Shown piece after piece: positions 44,325 to 56,741 of a stretch of 64,000 nucleotides of DNA. Location: contig NC_135362.1 in NCBI RefSeq assembly GCF_051622035.1, positions 11,349,501-11,413,500 of the forward strand, in the 5' to 3' direction. The notes under the pieces were generated by a model, which saw nothing but the letters and a program-made list of their open reading frames with translations, did not search any database and was not told the origin of the DNA. The stretch comes from Arctopsyche grandis (Eukaryota; Arthropoda; Insecta; Trichoptera; Hydropsychidae). Within the stretch, counting starts at the first letter, position 1. Every line of letters begins with the position of its first letter. Position numbers and translations under genes: made by a program.

Positions 44325-46213
44325 GTTTGGTTTTTCATGGTCACTTAGATATTTACAGTTAACCTTTAAGTTGTATCCCGTGGGTTAGATACTTAATAAC
44401 TTACATGCATACATATGTACGTATACATATACCTACAGTATTCCAAAAATATCTCATTTGGTTCTACGTATTTTCATTCTGATGTAATTGTGGTTGTACT
44501 ATGAATAACTATAGACCACATTATAACAATATTCATAGTATTATAATCAAGCTGAATACATTTCCATATTTGTAACACATTTTTGACTTAATTATTTAGT
44601 ACTTATAGACAAAAATATGAAAAGAATTGGTATATTATATGTTACTAATTGTTTGCCATTCGCTTTGAGTTTTAATCTTTCGTTTTGTAGGTTGATAGAA
44701 TGTACAATGTATTTAGCCATTTTTTCGTCTTTGCTCTTTCGTCGTTCGATTCATTCGCCACAAATGTCTTTTGTGCGTGTTTGCAAGGAACCAAAAAATC
44801 ACAAATGGATCAAGCGGCGGCACAAACTAGTTTTTTATTCGAAACAAAAATAAAAAGCTTTTCGATGAGAGCTTTTGTACGTTTACGTAAGTTCGAGATG
44901 TGGAGAGATGGGGGAAGAACGAAGTTTACTTATCGTACACAGCCATAACGCAAATCAGGCACACGTTTAATTCTATTCTCTTCATCGTAGATAATTTACT
45001 ACGTTTAAATTTGTAATGGTTCCCTTACATTTAAGTTTTTAATAACTTGATCTATTCTTCATTTCTGTAAAAAAAATTAAGAAATACTAATTAATTTTAA
45101 GAAGGCCCTACATATGTACGTCTCAATGGCGAGAAACATTTATATATACTACCTCAAGAATAAGTAATACATTTATGTATAATATAATATGTTTTGTTAC
45201 CCATATATGTATAGACCGATATAAAGTATTAAACTTTGTTGATGAAATTTATTTATATTTTTACTGTATTTCATATTGTCTGTATAAAGTGTTTCGAATA
45301 CAATGCGTGTTTTATAAAGGAACTGTAGAAGCTATTAAATGTTAATCCAGAATAGGGACTGATTTATCCGTAAAGGAAGTAGAAATCGATGGAATCCTTT
45401 GGGGAATAATGTGGGTGGGCTGACCCAGAATAAGCGGCATTAAATGACAAATTTATATAAACAGTTAGACCATAAATATTTTCGCATTTTTTTTGATTAC
45501 AACAAAATATTAACGTGTTATCAATTTATGTGTGTTTTCAATCTCACTGAAAATAAACTCCACGTGCAAGCTTTATCTTTATATGTTGAGATTAGCCTTG
45601 CCGAAGGTCAATCTCAATCTCGGTATTTATTTTCGGGTTTTGCTCCGGGCAACGTGTGGGGGATGGTTTACCTTGCCTTAAATCTTTTCAAATGAGCAAT
45701 TTCTGTGTAAAAAAAGGATTTTCTTGTCGTGAAACCTTTTAATCGAATTGCAAGAATGAAATCTCGGTAAGAAGGACACGTGCACATCCAGATCAAACAA
45801 AATATAAAAAAAGTAAACGACAATGACACTATTATATTTGAATTCGGAAAATATAAGCTTTATGTGTATTTTCGTATGTAAGCTCATGCTCACAGATATG
45901 AAATATAATATACATATATGTATGTGTATTGAGACAAATTCTTATTTTTTTTCACTTTAAATTAGAACTGTTGAATATCGATCACATTTTTTCAGCATTC
46001 GCTTCTGAGTAAATATAATTTAAACGGGATAAATTAATGTAAACAAACTGTCCAATGTATGCCTACCTGTATCGAGTTTGGTCAGTTGGTTTCAAAGTAA
46101 ACAGTAATTAAATTACACAGGAAGTCGAACCGTTAACTGATTGTTTACTAAAATTTGTCTAAAGCAAATATAAATTATTATATGTACCTTTACTTGTGTA
46201 CGATTTATTATAC

Positions 46214-46460
46214 ATATGAGCCGTTATATTTGATAGTGTCGGAAGTCCAATTTTCAGTTCCAAAAACACTATTACTGTTTGACTTCATTCACAAATTGCT
46301 ATCACTTCTTTTAATTCAAAATTTCCAGAATCTGAGAAAATCAGAATACATATTGTTAAACGCAAATCATTATACTTAAAGTTTTACGTGATATTTCTCG
46401 AAATGAAAAAAAAGTGGACTTATGTAGATATGCCATTTTCAAATATATAACGGCTCATAT
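46214..46460. mobile_element. Small MITE with ATATGAGCCGTTATAT ends
   Basis: ATATGAGCCGTTATATTTGA at the left is inverted at the right as TCAAATATATAACGGCTCATAT. The element is 247 bp, AT-rich and non-coding. No clear target duplication was seen. Confidence 0.6.
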
Positions 46461-46670
46461 ATTGAAAATTACTTTTATTTTTAATTTCATTAGCATGAAT
46501 ATCCTCCTATGTAATGACATATTTTGTAATTGAACAGTTTTTGTTGGTTTTGATTTAAATTTAAAAAAAAAAAACAAATGATGGTTTAAATTTCATTTGT
46601 TAAATTTTATACGAAAAATTTATTTTATTCTACACGTAATATTACAAGCAGCTGATTTACATTTTCTTTA

Positions 46671-47193
46671 TCTAATATATACTTTTGAAAAAGACTTTGT
46701 ATGTAACTATGCAACTATTGTTGGTTCGTAGAATTCGTGACGTTCAATTTAATAAAAAAAAAAAAACAAATAAATATTCATATAAAATAAAACTATTCAA
46801 ATAAATTTAATAAAATGTTTACTATAAGATTGGCCATGTTTAATCTACACAGATTACCTAAACACAATCTGCTTCAGGTCATTGACTTTAGAGAGTCTTT
46901 ACTTAATACTATGTATTAGATGTATTATGAGCATTTATAAGAATTGTAAATAGGTTTTTGAGCTCTTTTTCCTATTATGCTGTACATTAACATTAGAATA
47001 ATATATTACTATGATTACTAACCAAATTAAATTAAATTGTAAAATAGAAAATGATCAGTAGATCAGTAGCTATTAAAATAGATATAAGATGTATTGTGAA
47101 CATAATTTCGTAATAATAAAAAGCATTTAAAAATCAAAATAAAAAAATCGGTTTATATTACAAATACCGAGCGAAGCTGGGTAAAACCACTAG
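46671..47193 (+). mobile_element. Helitron-like element carrying a 300-bp insertion
   Basis: It begins TCTAATATATACTTTTGAAA and ends CCGAGCGAAGCTGGGTAAAA, CCACTAG. The family sequence breaks at about 46842 (GGCCATGTTTA) and resumes at 47149 (CGGTTTATATTAC). The intervening segment ends AATAATAAAAAGCATTTAAA followed by A-rich text, as expected for a retrotransposon 3' end inserted into the Helitron. Confidence 0.65.
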
Positions 47194-47219
47194 TATAATA
47201 TAATTACAATAATGAAATC

Positions 47220-47760
47220 ATGAGATGTTTCTCACGCTTTTTCTCACCACCTGTACCTATTGTAATGTGTGTTCATTTGAATGCGCCTTTATTTACAATT
47301 AAGTTGTACAAACAAGGGATGTCCCTCACGGCCACCGTTAAACCAACCATCCAACGGAAACTTTCATTGTTTCGGGAATCATTTGTAAACTTTTTTCATT
47401 CAGGGAATCGTTTGGGTACATTTTCATATTGCCGACGGATTGCAAGGGCTAATGAGGTGTGCAGAGATAGTGACAGAGTCGTTGTCACTGGACCAGTGTC
47501 GGAGGAGAGGACACGTGTCAGGGGCTGGCCGTTGTTCGCCGCCAATGGCAGACGGCTCCGCCCCCCGTCGCCCCCCAGGTGCCCCCTTGGAGGGTGCCGG
47601 CGCCCCCCGGGGATGCTCCGTTTGCCCCTCGGGGCCCTTGTCTCCGAACGGGTCTTAATTCGCGCTAAACTGAAGCGCACTCGTGTAATCCGATGCGTCG
47701 GAACGAATCTAATGCTTAAACACATGGGTATTTGAAATGCACAAATTAATATGCACTGTC
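47220..47760. other. GC-rich island upstream of Gsc, overlapping unexplained open frames
   Basis: Positions 47480-47670 are strongly GC-rich (CGCCCCCCGTCGCCCCCCAG-type text). A 171-codon plus frame (47220-47735) and a 186-codon minus frame (47956-47396) cross it. Neither has a recognisable domain and both are low-complexity in the GC-rich part. The long frames are a likely by-product of composition. A regulatory element or an uncharacterised exon cannot be excluded. Confidence 0.3.
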
Positions 47761-49104
47761 GTCGTGTTCTTGGTGAACTTGAATTATTAACCCACTTAAC
47801 AACGCAAGCTCGCATTACCAATAATCGGCTTTTCTTAACAAGATACTGTTGCATATGAATGTGTGCATATAAATCCAATATATAACAATTTTTATTTAAT
47901 AATCTATAATATAATATAATACATTTATTAAATTTTGACCGCGAAGTTTTAATCAATTAATAATATTCACAATATGGCCTAATTAATTGTATATGTTTGT
48001 ATATTGAATTCAATTACACAAGCTCGACGTTGATGGAGTATAAATTTGTGGGCGTTTCAAGACTATATTTTGAATATTTCAGCTGAGGAATTCGAGATTT
48101 AATAAAAATAAACTGTGAAAGGCTTCGTCAGACTTAAAGTATTGCTTGAGCTAATATGTAAAAATAGGGTAAATCTGATTATGAATGTGTATTCCAGTGA
48201 CAAGAATAATCGCATTCGCTTATTGCTGTCACACCACCTACAGGCTCAAGACATTTTTTCTTTTATACATGAATTATTAATAATGCAAAAGAAACCAAAC
48301 AAATGAAAACATGTGCAATTATATGTATATGTATATAAGTACACATAAAAGATATATTGGTTTGTTATGTGTATGTACCATATATTTACAAAATATGCGT
48401 GTACTATTTATGTAATCCGAAATGTCTGAAAATACGAGCGCTAACGTTTTATTATTTCCATTTTGTGCCGATTCGATCGATACGGATTATTTTCTGTCTG
48501 TCAGGATTTTATTTAGCCAGGACCTACGCGCGGGATCAAGGTTTTTACATTTAACACGCAGATAATACGTACCGGCTAAAGGGATTCCAAGCAGAGCCCC
48601 ATAACTGGAACATACATAAAATAATCAAATTAATTCTAAAAGTATCATCGTCGATTTTTTTGACTAAATGAAATGTATGAATTTTGTTTAATATGAAAAT
48701 AAAGCAATCGGCCAAAGCTCACTCGAAAAGTTTCTTCTGAGAAGCTTATTAACATGAGACATATTTATCATTTTTTTCAAACAAAAAAAAAAATATATAT
48801 AGATACATAATGAATATTATTCTTTTAATTCATATAGCGGAAACAATAGAAAACGATCTTAAGTGATTGGTGATGTGGAGGGAACAATGTAGTGATAAAA
48901 GCAATTAGAGAAGTCGATTGTTGTTTGAAGGGTAAATAATAGATCTCGCAGATGAATAAAATGTGTTTATATGATATATATGTAGTCATAGCCAATATAT
49001 ATTTTTTAATATAAAACATCCAGTAAAGGAAATTTAAAATTTATAAGTTTATTTATTTCATTGTAAAAAAAAGGGGGGGGGCATTAGTTACATTTCCATG
49101 CGGG

Positions 49105-49560
49105 CCTAGTTTGTTCATACACGAACTATTGGATATAGTTTGAGTGCTTACAGTCAAATGCAATCATCAAATAGACTCACCAGCATTAAACTTTTGGCTG
49201 TCAAAAATTTTAACCTGCAAAACCTTTAGGATGTCAAAACGCCAAGTATTTAAAAGATAAATCGTTGCAACCCAGGGTAAGCATACATATGTATGTATAT
49301 ATGTACATAAAGCGATTGAGAATTTTAGCTGTCAAAACTTTTGAGTTGTCAAAACCTTTGAGATGTCAGTACGCCAAATATTTAAAAGGGAAATCATGTG
49401 AAAACTACATTACAACTTTACTATAACTCCGGTTTTGATAATATTAAAAATATTGCAACCCATAGTAAGCATTAATACATAGAGGATAAGACAAGCGATT
49501 GAGAATACTTAAACTTATGCCTAATACTAATATGTTCATGAACGAACTAAATTTACACTT
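49105..49560. mobile_element. Inverted copy of the CCAAGTGTA MITE family with internal duplication
   Basis: GCCTAGTTTGTTCATACACG at 49104 and ATGTTCATGAACGAACTAAA near 49532 frame the copy. Inside, two similar stretches of about 190 bp share GTCAAAACSCCAAGTATTTAAA-like and TTGCAACCCAKRGTAAGCAT text, so the interior has been tandemly duplicated. Confidence 0.5.
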
Positions 49561-50941
49561 AAAATGTAACATACACAAAACTACAAAGAAGTTTGAGGAT
49601 GGTAACAAGGTAAAGGAAGCTACAGAATTAAAACTAAGTAATTCGCTCTCAAGATTAGTGCAAAAATATCACATAAAAATAAATCACCAAGTAGCAGACA
49701 GAAAGTAAATTGTCATAGTGAAGCAACTAATCTTAAAATCGAATATACATAAAAAAAAATGAAACGATCAATGTGATGATAAATAAAATGGATCGAATGC
49801 AGACGACGAGCAGAGGCAAAAAGTCAGATAATTAATTGAAGAATCAATGAACCACGATGTTGAGACTTCCGACGATTATTTTATATACATTCGATCACTT
49901 TCACCGGTGAAATTTCGAGAGCGGATTCTCAGAATTAAGAATTGATATGGCTGTTAATTTTGCATGAAATTAACTTGTTTCGGTTCGCAAAATTGGGCTT
50001 TATCCGAAGACTAGGCAGCAGCCAACGAACGTTCGCAGTTGAAGTGAATGCGTTCTGTCAAATCCATCAGCCAGCATTAGGGACTATACTTATAGGGACC
50101 AGAGGGTTAGGATAGGGATCAGCGCCTAATGCTTACCCACACATGCGAGATAAGCGGTCCATGTTTAAAACCGCGGGAACACACTGTTACCCAGCATACA
50201 CAATCATGCAAATCATGACCAGCGATGGAAAACGGTGGAGGTTCGTGTGAAAAATACATTTTGATCAAATGTACGGCTATTATTATATGCAGTGCGTACA
50301 TATGTACATATGTGCCTTTATACGAGAGTGGATATAAATGTAATTCAATATTCAAAATGAGGCAAATGTTTTAATGCTGCACGTTGTGTGGGTATTGTTG
50401 GTATAGTGTATACGAAATATTCAGCGTGTATGTGAAATACGAAGATTAATATGAACGTTGTTAATCTGGGATCAGCGTGGGTATCACAAAACCTATTAAC
50501 GACCAGAGTAATATAATTAAACCGGTCAATTTAACAATATTTGGATGCGATTTTTGAAAAAAAATAATTACAGTAATAGGTATATATCAAAATATGTATT
50601 AATACATATTTTATTTATCTACAAAGTTCCATATTTTTTAAATTACTTTTTTAGTTTTTGAAAATGTGGGAAATAATTATATACTATGTATGTATATGTT
50701 ACAGACGAAGAGTATTTTCAGTTGTAATATATTCGAACTGGCGTTTTAGGTCATCCACATTCGAATACAATTCAAGTATTAAATTATAACTCTACAAGAG
50801 CAAATACACTTTCAACAATGTGCGTCAGTTGTAATCTTATCTTCGACAGTTCTGATATTTTAACGAATGCTTTAGAATTCAATAATGCGTTAATATTTGC
50901 AAGGTATTACGAATTATGGTAATGAGTTACCTAACCTCTAC

Positions 50942-51132
50942 ATCTAAACTGGTACCAACTTATAGTTGAAGTGTATTTTCAGTTGTAATATATTTTTAGC
51001 AGTTTGAATTTAATTGTCCAAATTAATCAACTTACGTGGGTTAGACGGAATATATTCCAACTAGTCAAGATATATTAAAATTGAAAGATATATTACACTT
51101 CAACTTTAACAGTTGTTGGAACCAGGTTAGAT
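50942..51132. mobile_element. MITE with ATCTAACCTGGTACCAAC inverted ends
   Basis: ATCTAAACTGGTACCAACTT at the left is mirrored at the right by TTGGAACCAGGTTAGAT. The second-level motif AGTTGAAGTGTA / TACACTTCAACT is also inverted. It is 191 bp and non-coding. A related copy lies at 14040-14220. Confidence 0.65.
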
Positions 51133-51726
51133 AGAATAGACACAATTCAAATAGACTCGAAGATACACTTCAACTGTAACATATATAAAAATTAGAAACT
51201 TTCTTCACTGTTAATTTATTTTCCAATAATGTTTCAGATCAGTCTCTCATATAAAATAATAATGGGCTAAACATATATCAGCGTATGTTCTGAATCACAA
51301 TTCTCAATTAATAAATGAAAAGTATTAAAAAACGCTTTTTTAATACTTTTTGTCATATTTTGCACAAATTTAGTCTTCATTGTACTTATTAACTTATAAT
51401 TACTGAAAATATGAAAGAATGGAAGGGAAAACGATTAAAAATTGATCTATAGGTACATATATATGTACTTTCTCTTGATGGTTTTCGTAAATGCGGGAGT
51501 TTTTTCCAAATGGGTCGCAAATTGAGGCTCACGAATTTTATGAATTTAAATTAATAAATACGTATTTTTAAGACTTAAAGTAATATCCAAAGATGCTATG
51601 ACGAGGCTGACCCAAATTTTAATAGGATTTCTATCAGCACATTGATTCGTCTTGTTCGTCTGGTACAAGCATTACTAGATAGTTTGAAAAGAGTACTTAT
51701 GACTAGTCACCGGAGCCTGAGGGGGC

Positions 51727-51952
51727 CGTGTATTGTTCAAAGGTTGTAAATGCATTGTTTAAGGTTTGCCGAACCTTTTTTACAAAGGATTTACAACAAT
51801 GGAACAATCGATAGCACTGTGACTATCCTACCTCTACTTATGACTAAAGCCCAAATAACCAGCGTGCCGTTCATTGTTCAAATGTTGTAAATGCATTGTT
51901 AAAGGTTTGCCGAACCTTTTTTACAAAGCATTTACTACAATTGAACAATGAG
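51727..51952. repeat. Two copies of an approximately 78-nt hairpin in a 143-bp unit
   Basis: Each copy begins ATTGTTCAAAKGTTGTAAAT, has GGTTTGCCGAACC at its centre, and ends with the mirrored RCAATKGAACAAT. The spacer between them carries CTACTTATGACT, which also occurs upstream (51692) and downstream (51973), suggesting a tandem unit. It could be a palindromic MITE or a paired small-RNA hairpin locus. No coding sequence. Confidence 0.6.
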
Positions 51953-54184
51953 CGGCGCGTTTTGGGTCCGTACTCTACTTATGACTGGACAAGTGGAGAG
52001 TTCTCGGAAAGACAAAGGTCCCCTACTCAATGAACTGGACAGATATATCTATGACTAAAGAGGGTCTATCTAATTAGGTTAGCAAAATGAACTCGAGAGA
52101 TCACGACCCTCTGCACAGATGATATCAATTAAAAATAAGAAACACGTGTTATATTTATATATTATTTGATAAAAATATTTTGTCGTAATTTTCAAGGGAA
52201 AATTCGTCTATTTCAGCCGGAAGGCATTAATGTGTTAGGGCCTAAATCCTGATTTGGTACGGGCCGAGCGCCTGATGGTGCGAGCATTAATTTGCATTGA
52301 AAGTGTTTGAATTGGAATTTATTATACCATTATACTTATTCCCGTGAAGGGAACGAGCACAAGCACAACAATGTTTACTCTTGTTCCGAGCGAATTATTC
52401 GGGACGATTTCTATTGTCGGCAATCTTTTATTGGGCCATTGTAAAAACACGGCGAAAAAAATGCCCACGCACACACGCACGCACGCATCTGGCAAACCGA
52501 ACGCGAAAAATAATTGTTTTCTATTTAGCGTTTAAATTTGAAGGAAGAAAACGTTCGATAGCCAGTGTCCGTTTCCGATTCGAACGTTGTTCGAAACCGT
52601 TCGGACATTGCGCCCAAGGAAGATTAGGCCTTTGATTAGTACATACTAGGTACTTTGCTCAAGCAAGGGGAAAATTTTTGAATGAATATTGTGCCAGAAC
52701 TTGTATGGGGGTATTGTATAGTTTGGGCGCAGTTCCGGAGGTAACACGAAACACTTGTTTACCGTTTGCCGAGACGCACCTATGCAAACTCCGGTGCCTA
52801 ATGTGTTAACTCGATCGGAACGGGCAATACTTAACGGCGATTGTTAACGCTTCAACTGATATTTGGGATGTTTGCGAGCCGTACACACATCAAACAAATT
52901 TCAGCATATATTTTACCTATTATATTTTCATATAATCAATTCATCCGCATTTGAAAAAAATATCAGAAAAATGATTTTCCTTTGCGAAAAGTATATGTAT
53001 GTAAGTACCCAATTACACAAAGGCGTGTAAGTGTGTACTATAGATATATTTACTACTTTTAGTTAAACATGTAATATAATATACATCTATCACACATTTT
53101 TATTCCGTGTGAATTATACAATATAATAAAAATGATAATAAATGCATCCGTCAGTAAATTGAACAGTTCAAAATAATGTCAACATCCCGGCGCGGTAAGT
53201 CATCCGTGTAAACTGTCATGGGTATCAAATGACCGGACACATTGCATGTGTCGATGCTTTCAATTTTTTTGTACAATAACCTTTTCGATGCAAATATTGA
53301 AGCTTTTTTTTGTACGTCGCGTCGTCGCGATGTTACATCGCCGTTAATTGCGCAATTTTACATTTCGCTGATCACTGACAATTTCCAGATGCAAAAACAA
53401 AGTGTCGATTTATGCACTTTTCAATATTGAGAAATTGTTGCTATTATTTATTATGTAAAATATTATTCAATATTAACATCTCTTTTGAGTGAGTGTGTTT
53501 GTAATGTTGAAACAAGGAGATGGGTAGGTATGAATATAAAATTTTGACTGTGTTCTCGTTTTAATTTATTGAAAATGAAAAGCGTCCCTTAATTTTCATC
53601 TCATTTTCTTCTTTTCTGTTTAATTATTATCGCTCGGATCTTATTTCAATTTTACCTGAGAGAAAAGGTTTTTCCGGTGTCTGTGTCCACTTCCACGAAG
53701 ATATTCTCGGAACGTTCGTTACAAGAGAGAGCGACGTTTTGCTATTTAATTTGTATTATTTTAAAATGCAAATTAAATATTAAAATAATTAAAATGGAGT
53801 AAATATTATAATTTTAATTAGTTTTTATTGTATTTACAAAGAATGCCAATATACGTATGTATGTAAGTATATAATGATCAAAAATGATAATTTTTGACTT
53901 GTTTTGTAGTTAATTCGAAATATTCGATACCAACAATCATTATATAAGAAATTTTATTCAAATAAATATGTAAAAAGTTCAATTGTTTTATACGTACAGA
54001 TGTGTTACTCAAAAAACAAATTTGAACAATAAATATTTTAAATTAAACAATTAAAATCAGAATATACATATATATATTTTTTTCAATTTTATCATCATCC
54101 GATAAAATGATAGCATTATGATGACATGCTTAATCTGTCAGATTAGTAATCTTATTTATTTATTTATATATATTTTAGCTATCA

Positions 54185-54600
54185 AGCTAATTTAAAAATA
54201 CATCTTAATTATTATACTTAACTATAAAATTTATAATTAACTTATATGTACTGTCCCTCACAGAGGTGTCTCTTCGCACCTCGCAGGAATGCATCCATGT
54301 TTTTAGCAGACCTGATGCACTCAGGGAGGGCATTATACATGAGCACACCCCTGTGAAAAACACCCCCAGCCGTCTTATTCTTTCTTACTCTACTTATTTC
54401 TAGTATAAAAACTATGTTTATGTCTATTCCTTATTATATAATCATCAAAATACTTAGGTAATAACTTATGATCTAACTTATAAACAAAAGACAATATACT
54501 AATATTTAGACTAATTCTAATACTCATCCATCCTAATTCATCTAACATACTTCCAATACTCTTAAATCTATTATGGATGAGGAGATTAAAAATGAGGGGT
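54185..54600 (-). pseudogene. Jockey-like LINE 3' coding remnant, minus-strand copy
   Basis: On the minus strand it reads SMLDELGWMSIRISLN, then SFVYKLDHKLLPKYFDDYII. After a frame change it continues VLMYNALPECIRSAKNMDAF. This is homologous to the remnant at 8270-8720. It is interrupted by stops and frameshifts. Confidence 0.7.
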
Positions 54601-55793
54601 CATTAGATTGTTCAATTCACATTCCCACTATGTAGCACATGAATCATTGGAAAGAAGAATTTAAACAGTATAATCGAATATAACACCCAATCGTATGTGT
54701 ATTATATAATAATTGAATAATAATTTATAGTTTAAGACATCGCTCAATAAATCAAAATACGGCATTTTATATATGGACGGACTTTGCGACGGGTGGTATG
54801 CAAATTTTCCGATTCAGTATATTTTGCGAGTGCCGCCACCCACTAAGATAACAACCCATCGGTATATTTTGGGTGTTTAGCCTACCATTTGTTTTGAGTA
54901 TAAAAATTCTTTGTGATAAATATTAAATGGACTGCTTGCGAATTTTGTCACTGCTGATTTTGTCTACTGTACGGCAAAAGGTAATCGTTTAGTATCGACG
55001 TAAAAATCGAAACTGGTGTGTATCGGGCGGGAGGTGGGTGGGGTGGAAAAGGGGGTAGCCGTGTCCAATCGTACGATTGCCGCTTTGCTTTTGTGAAGCG
55101 CAAAAAAAGGTGTTGCGCAACCGACCAAACGGACCATTGCGGGACAATTGCGCATGGTTGAGCATCGATGTTGTCACCGAGCGGCCGTTGCTTTCGTCAA
55201 AAGTTAATTTTTCCCAACAAAAGGCGAAAATTTTCGCGAAGCCGTTGATGGAAACTCCAGCGGTGTGAAAAATACGGAATTTCGTCATCGGTATGCGCAA
55301 CCACTGGCCTTGGACCTCAAATATGAAAATAGCGAATTACATCTCGTAGACTATGCCCAATTGAAATTTTTCACCCCTTCGAATAATTTAATATGCTGTA
55401 TGAGTTTGCTGACAATAGCCGCTTACATGTTGTATTAAAACGAAATAAAAAGAAAATCAAATATTTTTTATTATTTATCAAAATATTAATATATAAGCTT
55501 CATTCATAATCAGGGCCGCCGACAGGAATTCCGGGCCCTGGAAAAATAATTCCATACCCTATGACAAACCAAAAAAAAATCTTATATTTTTAATATGCGA
55601 ATAATCTACCAGAACTACATATTAGAAAAATACCTGTATTTATATGTACATATATAATATAATATGTTAAATGCTATTTTTTGAAATAATCGAATAAGAA
55701 AGTATGATATAACACGTACGATTTAACACGCGCGGATTTAAAAATAATAAACATTTAGCATTAAAAAAATATATGTATTTTCATGCTGAATAA

Positions 55794-56129
55794 TCTAATA
55801 TATAATTTCGAAAGAAACTTTGTATGTATTTAACCATTGTTAGGGTTACGCTTCAGGGTTTCACACGGCTCATGATTTTTTCGGTAAGACATCCATTTCA
55901 ACGTTTCATGTCTAGCGTAGGTGGAAAATTTAACGAAAGGATTTCTTTATTATTTTTGTTACATATTTTTAAATCTAATATATAATTTCGAAAATGACTT
56001 TGTATGTAACTATAAATTTAAATAAAATAAAAATATTTAAAAAAATCTAATAAAATGTTTACTATTAGATTGGCCATGTTTAGGCGGTTTATATTACAAA
56101 TACCGAGCGAAGCCGAGTAAAAACACTAG
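55794..56129 (+). mobile_element. Helitron-like element carrying a Gsc fragment
   Basis: It starts TCTAATATATAATTTCGAAA after an A and ends GAGCGAAGCCGAGTAAAAAC, ACTAG before a T. This matches the family at 39988-40866. A second internal copy of the 5' terminus begins at about 55974. Between the two 5' termini lies the Gsc-derived segment. Confidence 0.75.
55849..55976 (+). pseudogene. Captured copy of Gsc exon 1 end, splice donor and intron 1 start
   Basis: CTTCAGGGTTTCAC, CGGCTCATGATTTTTTCGGT, AAGACAT and CATTTCAACGTTTCATGTCT are shared with the minus strand of 41004-40866. The alignment runs about 130 bp with a dozen or so substitutions and two short gaps. It comprises 35 nt of coding exon, the intact donor GTAAGA and about 95 nt of intron, ending at the Helitron 5' terminus. 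It is too short to encode anything. Confidence 0.88.
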
Positions 56130-56555
56130 TAATATATAAAATATCAATATAGATCAGTCGAACGTCCCAACACGGGGCCCCTCAAGTAGTCCGGGCCCTC
56201 GACCTCTAACCCCAGCTTCCCCCACCCCCCTCGGTGGCCCTTTTCATAATGCTTGATATTTCAATTAAATTTTTACGCGCATGATAATATTCATTAAACT
56301 TGTGATGAATTGTTTCATACAAATGCTCGTTTGAATTTACTTGACGCTTTGCAGAAAGTTAGCAAATGAAATGAAAAAGTGTGACAAACGGTTAGTTAGA
56401 TTTGCCTGTCGACACAATTGACGATGTTGGTCCAGTGAGCCATGAAAAACGAGAGAAATACAATTGCAGATATAATAAACGAAAAAAAAAGGTATAACAC
56501 AACCGCCGGTTTCATTATGATTCGACGCTGTGGTTTACTTGGAAGAAAGTGCTCA

Positions 56556-56590
56556 TATAAATAGTGGTCCGTGAATGGAACAAAGTCAGT
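56556..56590 (+). promoter_or_regulatory. TATA box and initiator of the His-rich gene
   Basis: TATAAATA at 56556-56563 is followed 32 bp later by an arthropod-type initiator TCAGT (A at 56588). A second TCAGT follows at 56591. Spacing and sequence are canonical for a TATA-dependent insect promoter. Confidence 0.8.
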
Positions 56591-56741
56591 TCAGTATTGG
56601 CTTTCAATCCAAATTAACACCTTCTAACAATAACAGTGAAAACGTAGGTGTTTTAAAAAGATCGTTTTAAAGTGTTTGTTATATAATCAGTGAAATTACA
56701 AGTGTTTGAATAAAACTAATTTGAGTGTGTGTTTCAGAAGC

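Larger units (their letters stand above)
55511..56242. mobile_element. hAT-like non-autonomous element hosting a nested Helitron
   Basis: The left end CAGGGCCGCCGACAGG and the right end CCCCTCGGTGGCCCTT are imperfect inverted repeats. The 8-bp direct repeat TTCATAAT flanks exactly (55503-55510 and 56243-56250). The interior is AT-rich with GC-rich sub-ends containing CCGGGCCCT, and it is interrupted at 55794-56129. Confidence 0.75.
41561..56555. other. Intergenic region between Gsc and the His-rich gene
   Basis: Fifteen kilobases without a recognised gene. Beyond the elements listed separately it holds AT-rich sequence, TACATATGTA microsatellites, GC-richer stretches near 49850-50200 and 52240-52870, and scattered short frames with no domain content. 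Its position upstream of Gsc makes it a plausible home for cis-regulation, but nothing in the sequence proves this. Confidence 0.6.

Noticed and set aside
56706..56741. Upstream in-frame ATG of the His-rich gene giving 12 extra residues
   Set aside because: It lies in a short intron with a clear donor, branch-like CTAAT and acceptor, and it would bury the signal peptide behind a polar extension.
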